From CALGFH01 sp045807325 (GTDB lineage Bacteria > Actinomycetota > CALGFH01), in NCBI GenBank assembly GCA_045807325.1, contig JBJMHP010000256.1, positions 1 through 37,474 on the forward strand: a DNA stretch of 37,474 bases, given 5' to 3'. The position numbers and the translations under genes are program-made. Each line of letters starts with the position of its first letter. The stretch's first letter is position 1. Below are positions 18,662 to 27,700 of the stretch, piece after piece. The notes beneath the pieces are model-generated. The model searched no databases and had not been told where the DNA came from. It saw only the letters and a list, made by a program, of their open reading frames with translations.

Positions 18662-19367
18662 CCTCGGCTGCGGGGCCGCCCCGCTCGGGGCCGAGGTGGA
18701 GCAGCGCTGCGCAGACCGGCTGGGCTGCGTGGTCGCCCAGGGGTTCGGCATGACCGAGGGGGCGGCCACCTTCGCCATCGCCCCGCTGGACGCGCCCCGG
18801 CGCGGGTCGGCCGGCCGGCTGCTGGGGGGCACCCAGGCCCGGATCGTCGACCCCGGCGGCGGCGACCTCGGCCCGGGCCGGACCGGGGAGCTGTGGCTGC
18901 GCGGCCCGCAGGTCATGCGTGGCTACCGCAACCACCCGGAGGCGACGGCGCGGACGATCACCCCGGACGGCTGGCTGCGCACCGGCGACCTCTGCTACCT
19001 GGACGCCGACGGCTACCTGTTCGTGGTCGACCGGCTCAAGGAGCTCATCAAGTACAAGGGCGCCCAGGTCGCCCCGGCCGAGCTGGAGCAGCTGCTCTGC
19101 GCCCACCCGGCGGTTGCCGACGCCGTCGTGGTGCCCCGCCCCGACCTGGAGGCCGGCGAGCTCCCGGTCGCCTACGTGGCCCTGCGGGCCGAGACGACCG
19201 CCGCGGAGCTCCAGGCCTGGGTGGCCGAGCGGGTCGCCCCCTTCAAGCGGCTCCACGACGTCCGCCTCGTCGACCAGGTCCCGCGGTCGCCCACGGGCAA
19301 GCTGCTGCGCCGCACCCTGGTCGAGGCGGAGCGGGCCGGCGCCAGACCGGCCCCGGCCGTGCTCTAG
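18657..19367 (+). pseudogene. C-terminal half of a 4-coumarate/fatty-acyl-CoA ligase, 5'-truncated
   Basis: The frame holds the C-terminal 236 residues of an AMP-forming acyl-CoA synthetase: GCGAAPLGAEV, the AQGFGMTEGA adenylate-binding motif, GELWLRGPQVMRGYRNHPEAT, WLRTGDLCYLDADGYLFVVD with the hinge KELIKYKGAQVAPAELE, and the catalytic lysine in SPTGKLLRR. A full enzyme has about 500-540 residues, so about 290 N-terminal residues with the Gly-rich P-loop are missing. The frame stays open upstream into the phosphotransferase fragment, but homology to ligases ends near 18657. No ribosome binding site or start fits. Its TAG stop shares CTAG with the stop of the convergent PHP gene. Confidence 0.85.
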
Positions 19368-20425
19368 CCCCGGTGCCGGCCCGCCCAGGCGAGCAGGCCG
19401 TCGGCGTCGCGGGTGTTGACCACCATGTCGGCGGTGACGCCGCAGGCGAAGGCGCGCTCACAGCCGCCGAGCTGCCAGTCGAGCTGGCCGGGGGCGTGGG
19501 CGTCGGTGTCGATGGCGATCCGGCAGCCGGCCTCCACGGCCAGCCGCAGCAGTCGCTTGGGCGGGTCCTGGCGTTCGGGGCGGGAGTTGACCTCGACCGC
19601 GACCCCGTGCTCGGCGCAGGCGCCGAACACCGCGTCGGGGTCGAACTCGCTCTCGGGGCGGCCGCGGCCGACCACCATCCGGCCGGTGCAGTGGCCGAGG
19701 ATGTCGGTGTGGGGGTTGACCACGGCGGCGACCATCCGCCGGGTCATCTCCAGGCCGGGCATGCGCAGCTTGGAGTGGACGCTGGCCACCACCACGTCGA
19801 GCCGGGCCAGCAGCTCGTCGGACTGGTCGAGGGAGCCGTCCTCGAGGATGTCGACCTCGATCCCGGTGAAGACCCGGAACGGCCTGCCGCCCCGCGAGGC
19901 GGCGCCGGCCAGGTCCTCGTTGAGTCGGGCGACCTCGTCGAGCTGGGCACGCAGCCGTTCCGGGCTGAGGCCGTTGGCCACCGTCAGCCGCGGCGAGTGG
20001 TCGGTGAGGGCCAGGTACTCGTGGCCGAGGTCGCGGGCCGCCTCGGCCATCTCGGCGATCGGGCTGCCCCCGTCCGACCAGGTGGAATGGCTGTGGCAGT
20101 CGCCGCGCAGGGCGGCGCGCAGGGCGGCCGCGCCCTCGGCCACCGGCTGGCCCTCGATCGCCTCCAGGCGGCGCAGGTACACCGGGACCTCGCCGGCCAG
20201 GGCCTCGCGGATCACCCGCTCGGTCACCTCGCCGACCCCGGGCAGGCCGCGGAGGCCGGCCCCGGGCGCGGCCGCCAGCCGGGCCAGCTCGTCCGGGTCG
20301 GTGGCGTCCACCGCGGCCGCGGCCCGCCGGAAGGCGCGAACCTTGTAGGTCGGCTCCCGGCCCCGCTCCAGCAGGAAGGCGATGCGGCGCAGGGCGGCCG
20401 CCGGGGCGAGCGTCGGTTCGGTCAT
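19364..20425 (-). CDS. PHP-domain phosphoesterase with helix-hairpin-helix N-terminus (PolX-like C-terminal part)
   Basis: The 353-residue protein has a DNA-polymerase-beta-type helix-hairpin-helix N-terminus (GLRGLPGVGEVTERVI at about residues 58-73) and a PHP metal-dependent phosphoesterase domain. The metal ligands are visible in DCHSHSTWSDG (111-114), LTDHSPR (141-143), the ASVHSKLRM stretch, HTDILGHCTGR and DTDAHAPGQLDW. This is the layout of PolX without the polymerase palm. It may process DNA ends or act on a phosphorylated metabolite. The ATG at 20425 is preferred to upstream codons because GAATTGCACC directly before it has no Shine-Dalgarno sequence and suits a leaderless start. It is convergent with the ligase fragment and divergent from the SRPBCC gene. 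Confidence 0.87.
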   Translation of the reverse strand: MTEPTLAPAAALRRIAFLLERGREPTYKVRAFRRAAAAVDATDPDELARLAAAPGAGLRGLPGVGEVTERVIREALAGEVPVYLRRLEAIEGQPVAEGAAALRAALRGDCHSHSTWSDGGSPIAEMAEAARDLGHEYLALTDHSPRLTVANGLSPERLRAQLDEVARLNEDLAGAASRGGRPFRVFTGIEVDILEDGSLDQSDELLARLDVVVASVHSKLRMPGLEMTRRMVAAVVNPHTDILGHCTGRMVVGRGRPESEFDPDAVFGACAEHGVAVEVNSRPERQDPPKRLLRLAVEAGCRIAIDTDAHAPGQLDWQLGGCERAFACGVTADMVVNTRDADGLLAWAGRHRG

Positions 20426-20478
20426 GGTGCAATTCTGACCCGAACCCGAGCGGCGACCAGGCGGAGGCGCAGCGGACG

Positions 20479-20937
20479 ATGGCCAGGCAGATCCACGTCG
20501 ACCTGGAGCGGACGATCCCGGCACCGCCGGCTCGGGTCCATGCCGCCCTGGCCGACTACCAGGGGCGGGCCCGCATCCTGCCCGGCAACTACCGCGACTG
20601 GACGGTCGAGGAGGGCGGGCAGGGCGCCGGCACGGTGGTGTCCTACCGGCTGCGGGCCGGCCGGCGGGAACGCCGCTACCGGATGGAGGTGGCCGAGCCC
20701 ACCCCCGGCGTCACCCTGGTCGAGCGCGACCGCCAGTCGTCGCTGGTCACCACCTGGATCCTCAACCCAACGGCCAGCGCCACCGCCACCGAGCTGCGGC
20801 TGTCCACCAGCTGGGAGGGCGGCGGCGGGATCGGCGGGTTCTTCGAGCGCACCTTCGCCCCGCGGGGGCTGCGCCGCATCCACGGCGAGCTGCTCGACCG
20901 CCTGACCCGCCAGCTCGGCGCCCAGCCGACCGGCTGA
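20479..20937 (+). CDS. SRPBCC (START-like) family protein
   Basis: The 152-residue protein fits the polyketide-cyclase/SRPBCC helix-grip fold: an N-terminal strand DLERTIPAPPARVHAALADY, a central sheet with RRERRYRMEVAEPTPGVTLVERD, and a long C-terminal helix RGLRRIHGELLDRLTRQLG. Such proteins bind lipids or other hydrophobic ligands; the ligand is unknown. GGAGG lies about 11 bases before the ATG. It is alone on its strand before the L,D-transpeptidase leader, with a 211-base gap to the next gene. Confidence 0.78.
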   Translation: MARQIHVDLERTIPAPPARVHAALADYQGRARILPGNYRDWTVEEGGQGAGTVVSYRLRAGRRERRYRMEVAEPTPGVTLVERDRQSSLVTTWILNPTASATATELRLSTSWEGGGGIGGFFERTFAPRGLRRIHGELLDRLTRQLGAQPTG

Positions 20938-21007
20938 ACGCTCCATAACGATCCGTCCTCGAACCACCGGAGGTGCTTGTCGAAACGCCACGTATCGGGT
21001 AGGAAGG

Positions 21008-21121
21008 GACACGCTCGGTGGCCGGCTCGCTTCAGTTCCGGGGGCATGAGCCGAGGGTTCTGTCCGAGTGTGTCGGTTAGCTCGTCCCGCCGCCTGGGCA
21101 GGGAAACCCTGTGCGACGGCG
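21008..21121 (+). ncRNA. Candidate structured mRNA leader upstream of the L,D-transpeptidase
   Basis: The 211-base gap before the L,D-transpeptidase gene can fold strongly. GACACGCTCGG (21008-21018) pairs with CCGAGTGTGTC (21064-21074), 11 bp with one G-U pair, enclosing CGGCTC/GAGCCG (21023-21028 with 21048-21053). Next comes CGCCG/CGGCG (21088-21092 with 21117-21121), enclosing CAGGG-AAA-CCCTG (21099-21111). It ends 27 bases before the start codon. Cell-wall genes in actinobacteria often carry riboswitches, but I could not match this to the c-di-AMP, c-di-GMP-I or cobalamin consensus I know. Confidence 0.4.
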
Positions 21122-21148
21122 ACGGTGCGCGGGGGAGGAACGAGGTAG

Positions 21149-22225
21149 ATGAAGGTACCGGGGATTCGGTTGCCGAGCTGGTCGCGGGCCGACGGGCTGT
21201 CCGGCTGGCAGCGTATCGCCGTGATCGTCGGCCTGGCCGTGGTGCTGCTGGCCACCATGAGCGTCGCCGCCACCGCCCGGGTCTCGGCCTCGTCGGGCCG
21301 GGTCCTCGCCGGCGTGACCGTCGGCGGGGTCGACGTCGGCGGCATGACCCGGGCCGAGGCCGTGGCCGCGGTCAAGGCCACCACCGAGCCGAAGCTGCGC
21401 CGCAGCGTGCTCGTGGTCGGCGCGGACAGGCACTGGCGGGTCACCCCGGCCCGCCTCGGCCGCGGGGCCGCGGTCGAGCAGGCCGTCGACCAGGCCCTCG
21501 CCGGGCCGGAGCTGTCCTGGTACGCCGACTTCTGGCACCGGCTGACCAACAAGCCGGTCACCCACGCCGTCAACGTCCCCCTGGCCGAGAACAACGCCAA
21601 GGTGGCCAAGTTCGTCCGCGGCCTCGCCCCCAAGCTGGCCGTGGAGCCCACCGACGCCGCCATCAAGCTGGTCGACGGCGAGGTCGTCCGCCAGAAGGCC
21701 AGGGACGGCCGGGTCCTCGACGTCAAGGCCAGCACCCGCCGCCTGGCCAAGGCGCTCCGCGGCGACGCCCGCAAGGTCAAGCTCGTCACCAGGCACGTCG
21801 AGCCCAAGGTGACCAACGACAGGCTGGGCAGGACCATCGAGATCAACCTGTCGAGCAACCGGCTGACCTTCTACGACGGCCTCAAGGTGCGCAGGACCTA
21901 TCCGGTGGCGACCGGCCGGCCGAGCTTCCCCACCCCGCAGGGGACCTGGGAGGTCGTCTACAAGCGGGTCAACCCCACCTGGACCAACCCGGCCCCGGAC
22001 GGCTGGGGCGCCGACATGCCGCCCTCGATCCCGCCCGGCCCCGGCAACCCGCTCGGCACCAGGGCGATGTCGCTGAACGCCTCCGGGATCCTGATCCACG
22101 GCACCTACGCCAGCTACTCGGTCGGCACCTACGCCTCCCACGGCTGCATCCGCATGCTGCTGTCGGACGTCGAGGCCCTCTACCCGCAGGTGCCGGTCGG
22201 CACCCCGGTGCTGATCCACCGCTAG
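21149..22225 (+). CDS. L,D-transpeptidase (YkuD) with peptidoglycan-binding domain
   Basis: The 358-residue protein has a cytoplasmic tail, one membrane anchor (about residues 23-44), a VanW/PG_binding_4-type region (about 50-215, with GVTVGGVDVGGMTRAEAVAAV) and a C-terminal YkuD domain (about 225-358). The catalytic motif is HGTYAS near residue 316 and SHGCIRM near 330, with the active cysteine near 333. It makes 3-3 cross-links in peptidoglycan or attaches proteins to it, outside the membrane. GAGGT stands three to four bases before the ATG. A folded leader precedes it. It ends four bases before the stop of the convergent membrane-anchored protein gene. Confidence 0.93.
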   Translation: MKVPGIRLPSWSRADGLSGWQRIAVIVGLAVVLLATMSVAATARVSASSGRVLAGVTVGGVDVGGMTRAEAVAAVKATTEPKLRRSVLVVGADRHWRVTPARLGRGAAVEQAVDQALAGPELSWYADFWHRLTNKPVTHAVNVPLAENNAKVAKFVRGLAPKLAVEPTDAAIKLVDGEVVRQKARDGRVLDVKASTRRLAKALRGDARKVKLVTRHVEPKVTNDRLGRTIEINLSSNRLTFYDGLKVRRTYPVATGRPSFPTPQGTWEVVYKRVNPTWTNPAPDGWGADMPPSIPPGPGNPLGTRAMSLNASGILIHGTYASYSVGTYASHGCIRMLLSDVEALYPQVPVGTPVLIHR

Positions 22226-22229
22226 GCCG

Positions 22230-23423
22230 TTATCGAGTCAGGTAGCGGCTGGGTACGGCGATGACCGCGCGGACGTCGCTCCAGCTGCCCCGCAGGTCGA
22301 ACAGGTAGGCGGGGAGCAGGTAGGCGACGTCGGCGGGACGGTCCGGCCTGGGGATGGCCGGGGCGAGCTGGAGGCCGAGCCGGACCCCGGTCACGGTCGC
22401 GACCCGCGACGGGAGCGGCTTGGCGGTGCAGGAGACGGCGCCAGGGCCGCCCGCCGGCAGGCAGGGGCGCCGCACGGGGGTGGGCACGTCCACCCGCGCC
22501 ATGGGCCCCAGCGGCCTGACCTTCTTGAGCTGCTCGAAGCCGGCCTGGACGCCGATCAGCGGGTAGGTGTCGGCCGGCTGCGGGGTGGCCAGCCAGCCGG
22601 AGGCGTACTGGACCGCTCCCTTGGCGCCGACCGCCACCGTCCAGGAGAGCCCGGAGGTCGGTGTCGCGGCCACCGCCGGGGCGATGGTGACGGTGCGTGC
22701 CGACCAGGAGTCGACGACCCGGACCCGGGCCCCGGTCAGGTCGAGCCCGGCCCTGGCGGCCAGGTCGCGGGCGATCCGCTCGGCCTCGGCCTGGCTGGGC
22801 AGGTCCGACCGGGCCGTGCGCTGGCCGGCCACCGGGGCGTTCGGGTCCAGGCACTGGATGCCGGGGCCGGGATGGTAGGGGCCGCCGCCGACCCGGGTCC
22901 CGCAGACACCGAGGTCGGTGCCGTAGGTCCAGGGCACCCCGGCCGCCCGGTTCACCACCAGGGCGCGGCGGCCGTCGTGGACCGTCCAGCCGGTCGGCTC
23001 CTGCTTGGGCTTGGCGGTCAGCCCGAGGGCGGCGGCCAGGGCGGCCACCCGGTCGGGTTCGGGGGTGTTCCCGAGCTTCCAGGCCTGGGCCCGGTCGGGC
23101 AGGGACGGCAGGGGGCCCTCGAGCCGGTAGGTCACCGGCGGCCAGGGCCGGGGCAGGCGGTCGGGCGGGCCGATCTGCCGGTCCGGGGCGACCGCGCCCG
23201 CGGCCGGGGCCGGCTCGGCGGCGCGCGCGCCGGTGGTGCCGGCCGCCGGCTGCCCGGCCGCGTCCAGGGCCAGGGCCGGGAGCACGGCCGGCGCCCGCTC
23301 GGGCCGGTTCCAGGCGATCAGCACCCCGCCGGCGACCAGCCCGACCGTGACCACCGCCGCCACCACCCATGCCACGAGCCGCCTGCCCACCCGCATCACC
23401 ACCTGTCGCCGTCCGGACGTCAT
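22230..23423 (-). CDS. Membrane-anchored extracytoplasmic protein of unknown function
   Basis: The 397-residue protein has a short basic N-terminus, one hydrophobic segment (about residues 18-38, LVAWVVAAVVTVGLVAGGVLIAW), an Ala/Pro-rich linker (to about residue 100) and a large exported part with three cysteine-containing loops (LGVCGTRVGGG, GIQCLDPNAPV, RPCLPAGG). PEPDRVAALAAALGL resembles a repeated motif of actinobacterial hypothetical exported proteins, but I do not recognise the family well enough to name a function. The ATG at 23423 is a choice; a TTG at 23465 overlaps galK and an ATG at 23396 lies just before the membrane helix. It follows galK by 38 bases on the same strand and is convergent with the L,D-transpeptidase gene. 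Confidence 0.75.
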   Translation of the reverse strand: MTSGRRQVVMRVGRRLVAWVVAAVVTVGLVAGGVLIAWNRPERAPAVLPALALDAAGQPAAGTTGARAAEPAPAAGAVAPDRQIGPPDRLPRPWPPVTYRLEGPLPSLPDRAQAWKLGNTPEPDRVAALAAALGLTAKPKQEPTGWTVHDGRRALVVNRAAGVPWTYGTDLGVCGTRVGGGPYHPGPGIQCLDPNAPVAGQRTARSDLPSQAEAERIARDLAARAGLDLTGARVRVVDSWSARTVTIAPAVAATPTSGLSWTVAVGAKGAVQYASGWLATPQPADTYPLIGVQAGFEQLKKVRPLGPMARVDVPTPVRRPCLPAGGPGAVSCTAKPLPSRVATVTGVRLGLQLAPAIPRPDRPADVAYLLPAYLFDLRGSWSDVRAVIAVPSRYLTR

Positions 23424-23461
23424 TGTCTTCGACGCCGCCGCCGCCGGGTTGGTTCCCGCGG

Positions 23462-24616
23462 TCAAGTCAGGCGGCGGGCCCCGTCGGAGGGGACGACCTG
23501 GCTGACCTCCGGGGGGCCGAACCCGGCGGCGGCGAAGGCGGCATGGACCTGCTCGTCCAGCTGCCCGGTGAGGTCGCGTGGGACCAGGGCGATGGCGCTG
23601 CCGCCGAAGCCGGCGCCGGTCATGCGGGCCCCCACCGCCCCGGCGGCCACGGCCGCCTCGACGGCGGTGTCGAGCTCGGGCGAGGACACCTCGTAGTTGT
23701 CGCGCAGGGAGGCGTGGGAGGCGGCCAGCAGCGGGCCCAGCCGGTCCAGCTCGCCGGCCCGGAGCAGCTCGACCGCCTCCAGCACCCTGGCGTTCTCGGT
23801 GACCACGTGGCGGGCCCGGCGCAGGCCCGGGTCACCCAGCGCGGCCGCGGCCGCCTCGACCTGCTCGGGGGTGGCGTCGCGCAGGGCGGGCACGCCCAGG
23901 ACGGCCGCGGCCGCCTCGCAGGCCGCCCGGCGGTCGGCGTAGGCGCCGTCGACCAGCCGGTGGCCGGCCCTGGTGTCGATCACCACCAGGCGGAGGCCGG
24001 CCGCCTCCAGGGGCAGCGGGACCTGCTCGGTGGCCAGCGACCGGGTGTCCAGGAACAGGGCGTGGCCGGCCCGCCCGAGCATGGACACCATCTGGTCCAT
24101 GACCCCCGACGGCACCCCGACGACCTCGTTCTCGGCCCGGCGGGCCAGGGCGGCCAGGGTCGGCCGGTCCAGGTCGGCGCCGTGCAGGTCGGCCAGGGCG
24201 GTGGCGGTCGCGCACTCCAGGGCGGCGCTGGACGACAGGCCGGACCCGGCGGGCACGTTGCCGTCGACGACCAGGTCGGTCCCGCCGACCTCGACCCCGG
24301 CCTGGCCGAGGGCCCAGGCGACCCCGGCGGGGTAGGCGGCCCAGCCCTCGACCCGCCCCGGCCCGACCTCGGCCAGCTCGAGATCGGCCGGCGGCTCGGT
24401 CTGCAGCGACCACAGGCGCAGCCGGCCCCCCTCCCGCCGCCCGGCGGCGACCAGCACCAGCCGGTCGATCGCGGCCGGGAGCACGAACCCGTCGTTGTAG
24501 TCGGTGTGCTCCCCGATCAGGTTCACCCGCCCCGGGGCGGCCCAGACGCCCTCGGGGGGGCGACCGGTCCGCTCGGCGAAGGCGTCGGCCAGGCCGGCCA
24601 ACCGGTCGCCGGTCAT
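23462..24616 (-). CDS. galK: Galactokinase
   Basis: The 384-residue GHMP kinase phosphorylates galactose to galactose-1-phosphate, the first committed Leloir step. The galactokinase signature GRVNLIGEHTDYNDGFVLP lies near residues 29-47, the nucleotide loop VPAGSGLSSSAALE near 125, and the C-terminal GARMTGAGFGGSAIALV motif near 335. Length and motifs are normal. It lies downstream of the RND operon on the same strand (123-base gap) and 38 bases upstream of the exported protein gene. Its usual partner galT is about 9.4 kb away on the same strand, with the RND and two-component genes in between; galE is not in this window. The ATG has a weak Shine-Dalgarno sequence. Confidence 0.95.
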   Translation of the reverse strand: MTGDRLAGLADAFAERTGRPPEGVWAAPGRVNLIGEHTDYNDGFVLPAAIDRLVLVAAGRREGGRLRLWSLQTEPPADLELAEVGPGRVEGWAAYPAGVAWALGQAGVEVGGTDLVVDGNVPAGSGLSSSAALECATATALADLHGADLDRPTLAALARRAENEVVGVPSGVMDQMVSMLGRAGHALFLDTRSLATEQVPLPLEAAGLRLVVIDTRAGHRLVDGAYADRRAACEAAAAVLGVPALRDATPEQVEAAAAALGDPGLRRARHVVTENARVLEAVELLRAGELDRLGPLLAASHASLRDNYEVSSPELDTAVEAAVAAGAVGARMTGAGFGGSAIALVPRDLTGQLDEQVHAAFAAAGFGPPEVSQVVPSDGARRLT

Positions 24617-24739
24617 CTTGGTGGTCCGGCGGCTGGGCTGGCCACGGCGGCCGTCCCGCCCCTGCTGGTCGTCTCGCCCACGCCGGGAATGGTAGGCGAC
24701 CGCCGGGCCGTCGTCAGCCTCGCGCTCCGTCCGTCCGCC

Positions 24740-27700
24740 TCACTGCGCCGGCACCCCGCCGGGCCGGGTGACCCGCCGCCTCCGGCGCCGGCCGCCGAAG
24801 CGGAGGTACAGGGAGGGGACGACGAACAGGTTGAGCAGGGTCGAGGCGACCAGGCCGCCCAGGATGACCACGGCCATCGGGTGCTCGATCTCGTTGCCGG
24901 GGATGGTGCCGGCGATCACCAGGGGAACGAGGGCCAGCCCGGTCGCCAGCGAGGTCATGAGGATGGGCGAGAGCCGCTCCCGCGCCCCGCGCAGGACCAG
25001 CCCCGGGCCGAACCGCTCGCCCTCGTACCGCTCCAGGTGCTGGAAGTGGTTGATCATCAGGATCCCGTTGCGGGCGGCGATCCCGAGCACCGTGAGCAAG
25101 CCGACCAGCGAGCCGAGCGTGACCATGCGGCCGGTGGCGGCGGTGGCGAGGATCCCCCCGGCCAGGGCCATCGGCAGGGTGAGGATCGCCAGCCAGGCAA
25201 GCCGCCAGCTCCGGAAGGCCGTCTGCAGCAGCAGCAGGATCCCGGCGAGGGCCGCCAGGGCGAAGACCAGCAGGCGGTGCTGGGCGGCCTGTCGCTCCTG
25301 GTACTCGCCGAGCACCTCGGCGTGGTAGCCGTGCGGGAAGTCCACCTGCCCGACGCGGCGCTCGACCTCGCGCGCCACCGATCCAAGGTCGCGCCCGGCC
25401 ACGTTGGCGCCGACGTCGATGCGTCGCGAGCCGTTCTCCCGGATGACCGCGTTGGGGGTCGGCCGCATGCGCACGCGGGCCAGCTCGGCCAGGCGCACGC
25501 GGCGGCCGTCGGGCGCGTCGAGCAGGAGCTCCCGGACGCTGTTGATGCTGTTGCGGGTCCTGGGGATGCTCCAGACATGGACCTCGGTGTTCTTGCCCCC
25601 CCGCCAGATGTCCCCCATCTCCTCGCTGGCCATGAAGACGGCGGCTGCCCGGCGCACGTCGCCCGGCTTGATCCCGTAGCTCGAGGCCTTGGCCAGGTCC
25701 ACCTGCACCTCGATCGCTGGGACGTCGGTCTGCAGCTCCACGTGCTCCTCGACGGTGCCGTCGATCTCCGAGAGGATCCGCTGCACCTCCTCGGCCTTCT
25801 GCCGGAGGACCCCGAGGTCGTCGCCGGAGATGCGCACCACGATGGCCTCGCTGCTGCCGCTGAGGGTCTCCTTGGTCCGCTCCCTCAGGTAGGTCTGCAC
25901 GTCGCGCTGGAGCCCCGGATAGCCGTCGACCACCTTCTGGATGGCGGCCACGGTCTTGTCGTAGTCGACCTTCGGGTCGATGCTGATCCAGTTCTCGGCG
26001 AAGTTGACGCCGACGGGCTCGTCGGCCAGGGTGCCCTGCCCGATGTGGGCGCCGAAGTTCCGGACCCCCGGGATGGCCCGGAGCTCCTTGCTGGCCCGCG
26101 TCGTGATGCGGACCGTCTCGGCGCGGGAGGTGCCGGGCCGGCTGATCCAGTGCATCAGGAAGTCCCGCTCCTTGAACGCGGGAAACAGGTCCTGGCCGAG
26201 CAGGGGCAGCACCGAGAGCCCGGCCAGCATCACCAGCGCGGCGGTCGCGTAGGCCAGGCGCGGGCGCGGGACGATCCGGGCCAGCAGGCTGGTGTAGTGG
26301 CGCTGCAGCCCGCGCACCACCGGCGACTGGCGGCGCTCGAGCGGCACCCTGCCGAGCAGGAGCAGGGCGAGCGCCGGCGTGACCGTCAGCGCGACCGCCA
26401 GGGAGGCGAGGATCGCCAGCCCATAGGCCAGCGCCAGCGGCCGGAAGAACGAGCCGGTCAGGCCGCCGAGCAGGAAGATCGGCAGGGTGGAGACCACGCT
26501 GATGAGCGTCGCGTGGACCACGGGACCGCGCACCTCGAGCGAGGCGTCGAGGATGATGCCGGCGGTCGATCTGCCGCTGCCCTCCAGGCGGTGCTGGCGG
26601 ATGCGCCGCACGATGTTCTCGATGTCGATGATGGCGTCGTCGACCAGCTCGCCGAGGGCGATCACCAGCCCGGCGAGGATCATGGTGTTGATGGTGACCC
26701 CGGCCAGGCTGAGCACGGTGCCGGCGGCCACCAGCGACAGGGGGATGGTGACGGCGCTGATGAAGGCCACGCGCCACTCGAGAATGAAGAAGTTGAGGAT
26801 GAGCACGACCAGCAGGAAGCCGACCAGCATCGCCCTGCCGAGGTTGTTGATCGCGCTCTGGATGAAGGTCGCCGGCCGGAAGATGGAGGTGTCGACGTCG
26901 ATGCCGGTCAGGCCGGGCCGCATCTCCGCCAGCGCCGCCTCGACGCCCCGGGTCACCTCGAGGGTGTTGCCCCAGGGAAGCTTCTCCACGATCAGCATGA
27001 GCCCGACGCCGTCGTTGATGACCGCGTCCCCGTTGAGGTGGGGCTGGTTGCCGCGGACGACCGTGGCCACATCGCCGATCGCCACCGGCCTGCCGCCCTT
27101 CGGGACCTCGATGGGCAGGTGGGCGAGCTCCCGCGGGCTCATGAGGGGCAGGATGTGGCGGATCCCGAGCCGCTGGTTGGGCGTGTCGATGAACCCGCCC
27201 TTCCCGATCTCGCGCCCGCTCGAGAACCTCAGCATGCCGACGTCCAGGGCGTCCGCGGTGGCGTCCATGACCCGGTTCAGGGAGACGCCGCGCTCGAGCA
27301 TCTTGTCTGGGTCGGCCTGGACCTGCAGCACGGACCAGCGGTCGCCCCAGATGGCCACGTTGGCCACCCCGGGCACCCGCATCAGGCGGGGCCGCACGGT
27401 CCAGTAGGCGTTCAGCGACATGTCGATCAGCGACTGGGTGGACCGGTCCCTGGTGGACATCCCGATCTTCATGACGCGGCTGGTCGACGACAGGGGCTGG
27501 ATGATGTAGGGGACGCTGGCCCAGGCCGGCAGGAGCGGGGTGGCCATCCGGATGCGCTCCTGCACCCGCAGCCGGGCGTCCATGAGGTCGGTTCCCTGCT
27601 TGAAGAGGACCTGGATCGTCGACAGGTCCGAGACCGACCGTGACCGCATCACGTCCAGCCCCTCGATGCCGTTGAGCGCCTGCTCGATGGGCACGGTGAC

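Noticed and set aside
20977..21005. TTGTCG - 17 - TAGGAA promoter before the L,D-transpeptidase
   Set aside because: The transcript start would fall inside the 5' arm of the folded leader, and the -10 lacks the final T.
20938..21148. c-di-AMP (ydaO-yuaA) riboswitch before the L,D-transpeptidase
   Set aside because: The gene type fits, but the conserved 3' CAGCUAACC core is not found; GGTTAGCTCG is only a partial look-alike. Kept only as an unclassified folded leader.
23369..27643. A 1424-codon open frame on the plus strand across galK and the first RND gene
   Set aside because: It is an antisense shadow of well-supported genes with low-complexity composition and no domain.
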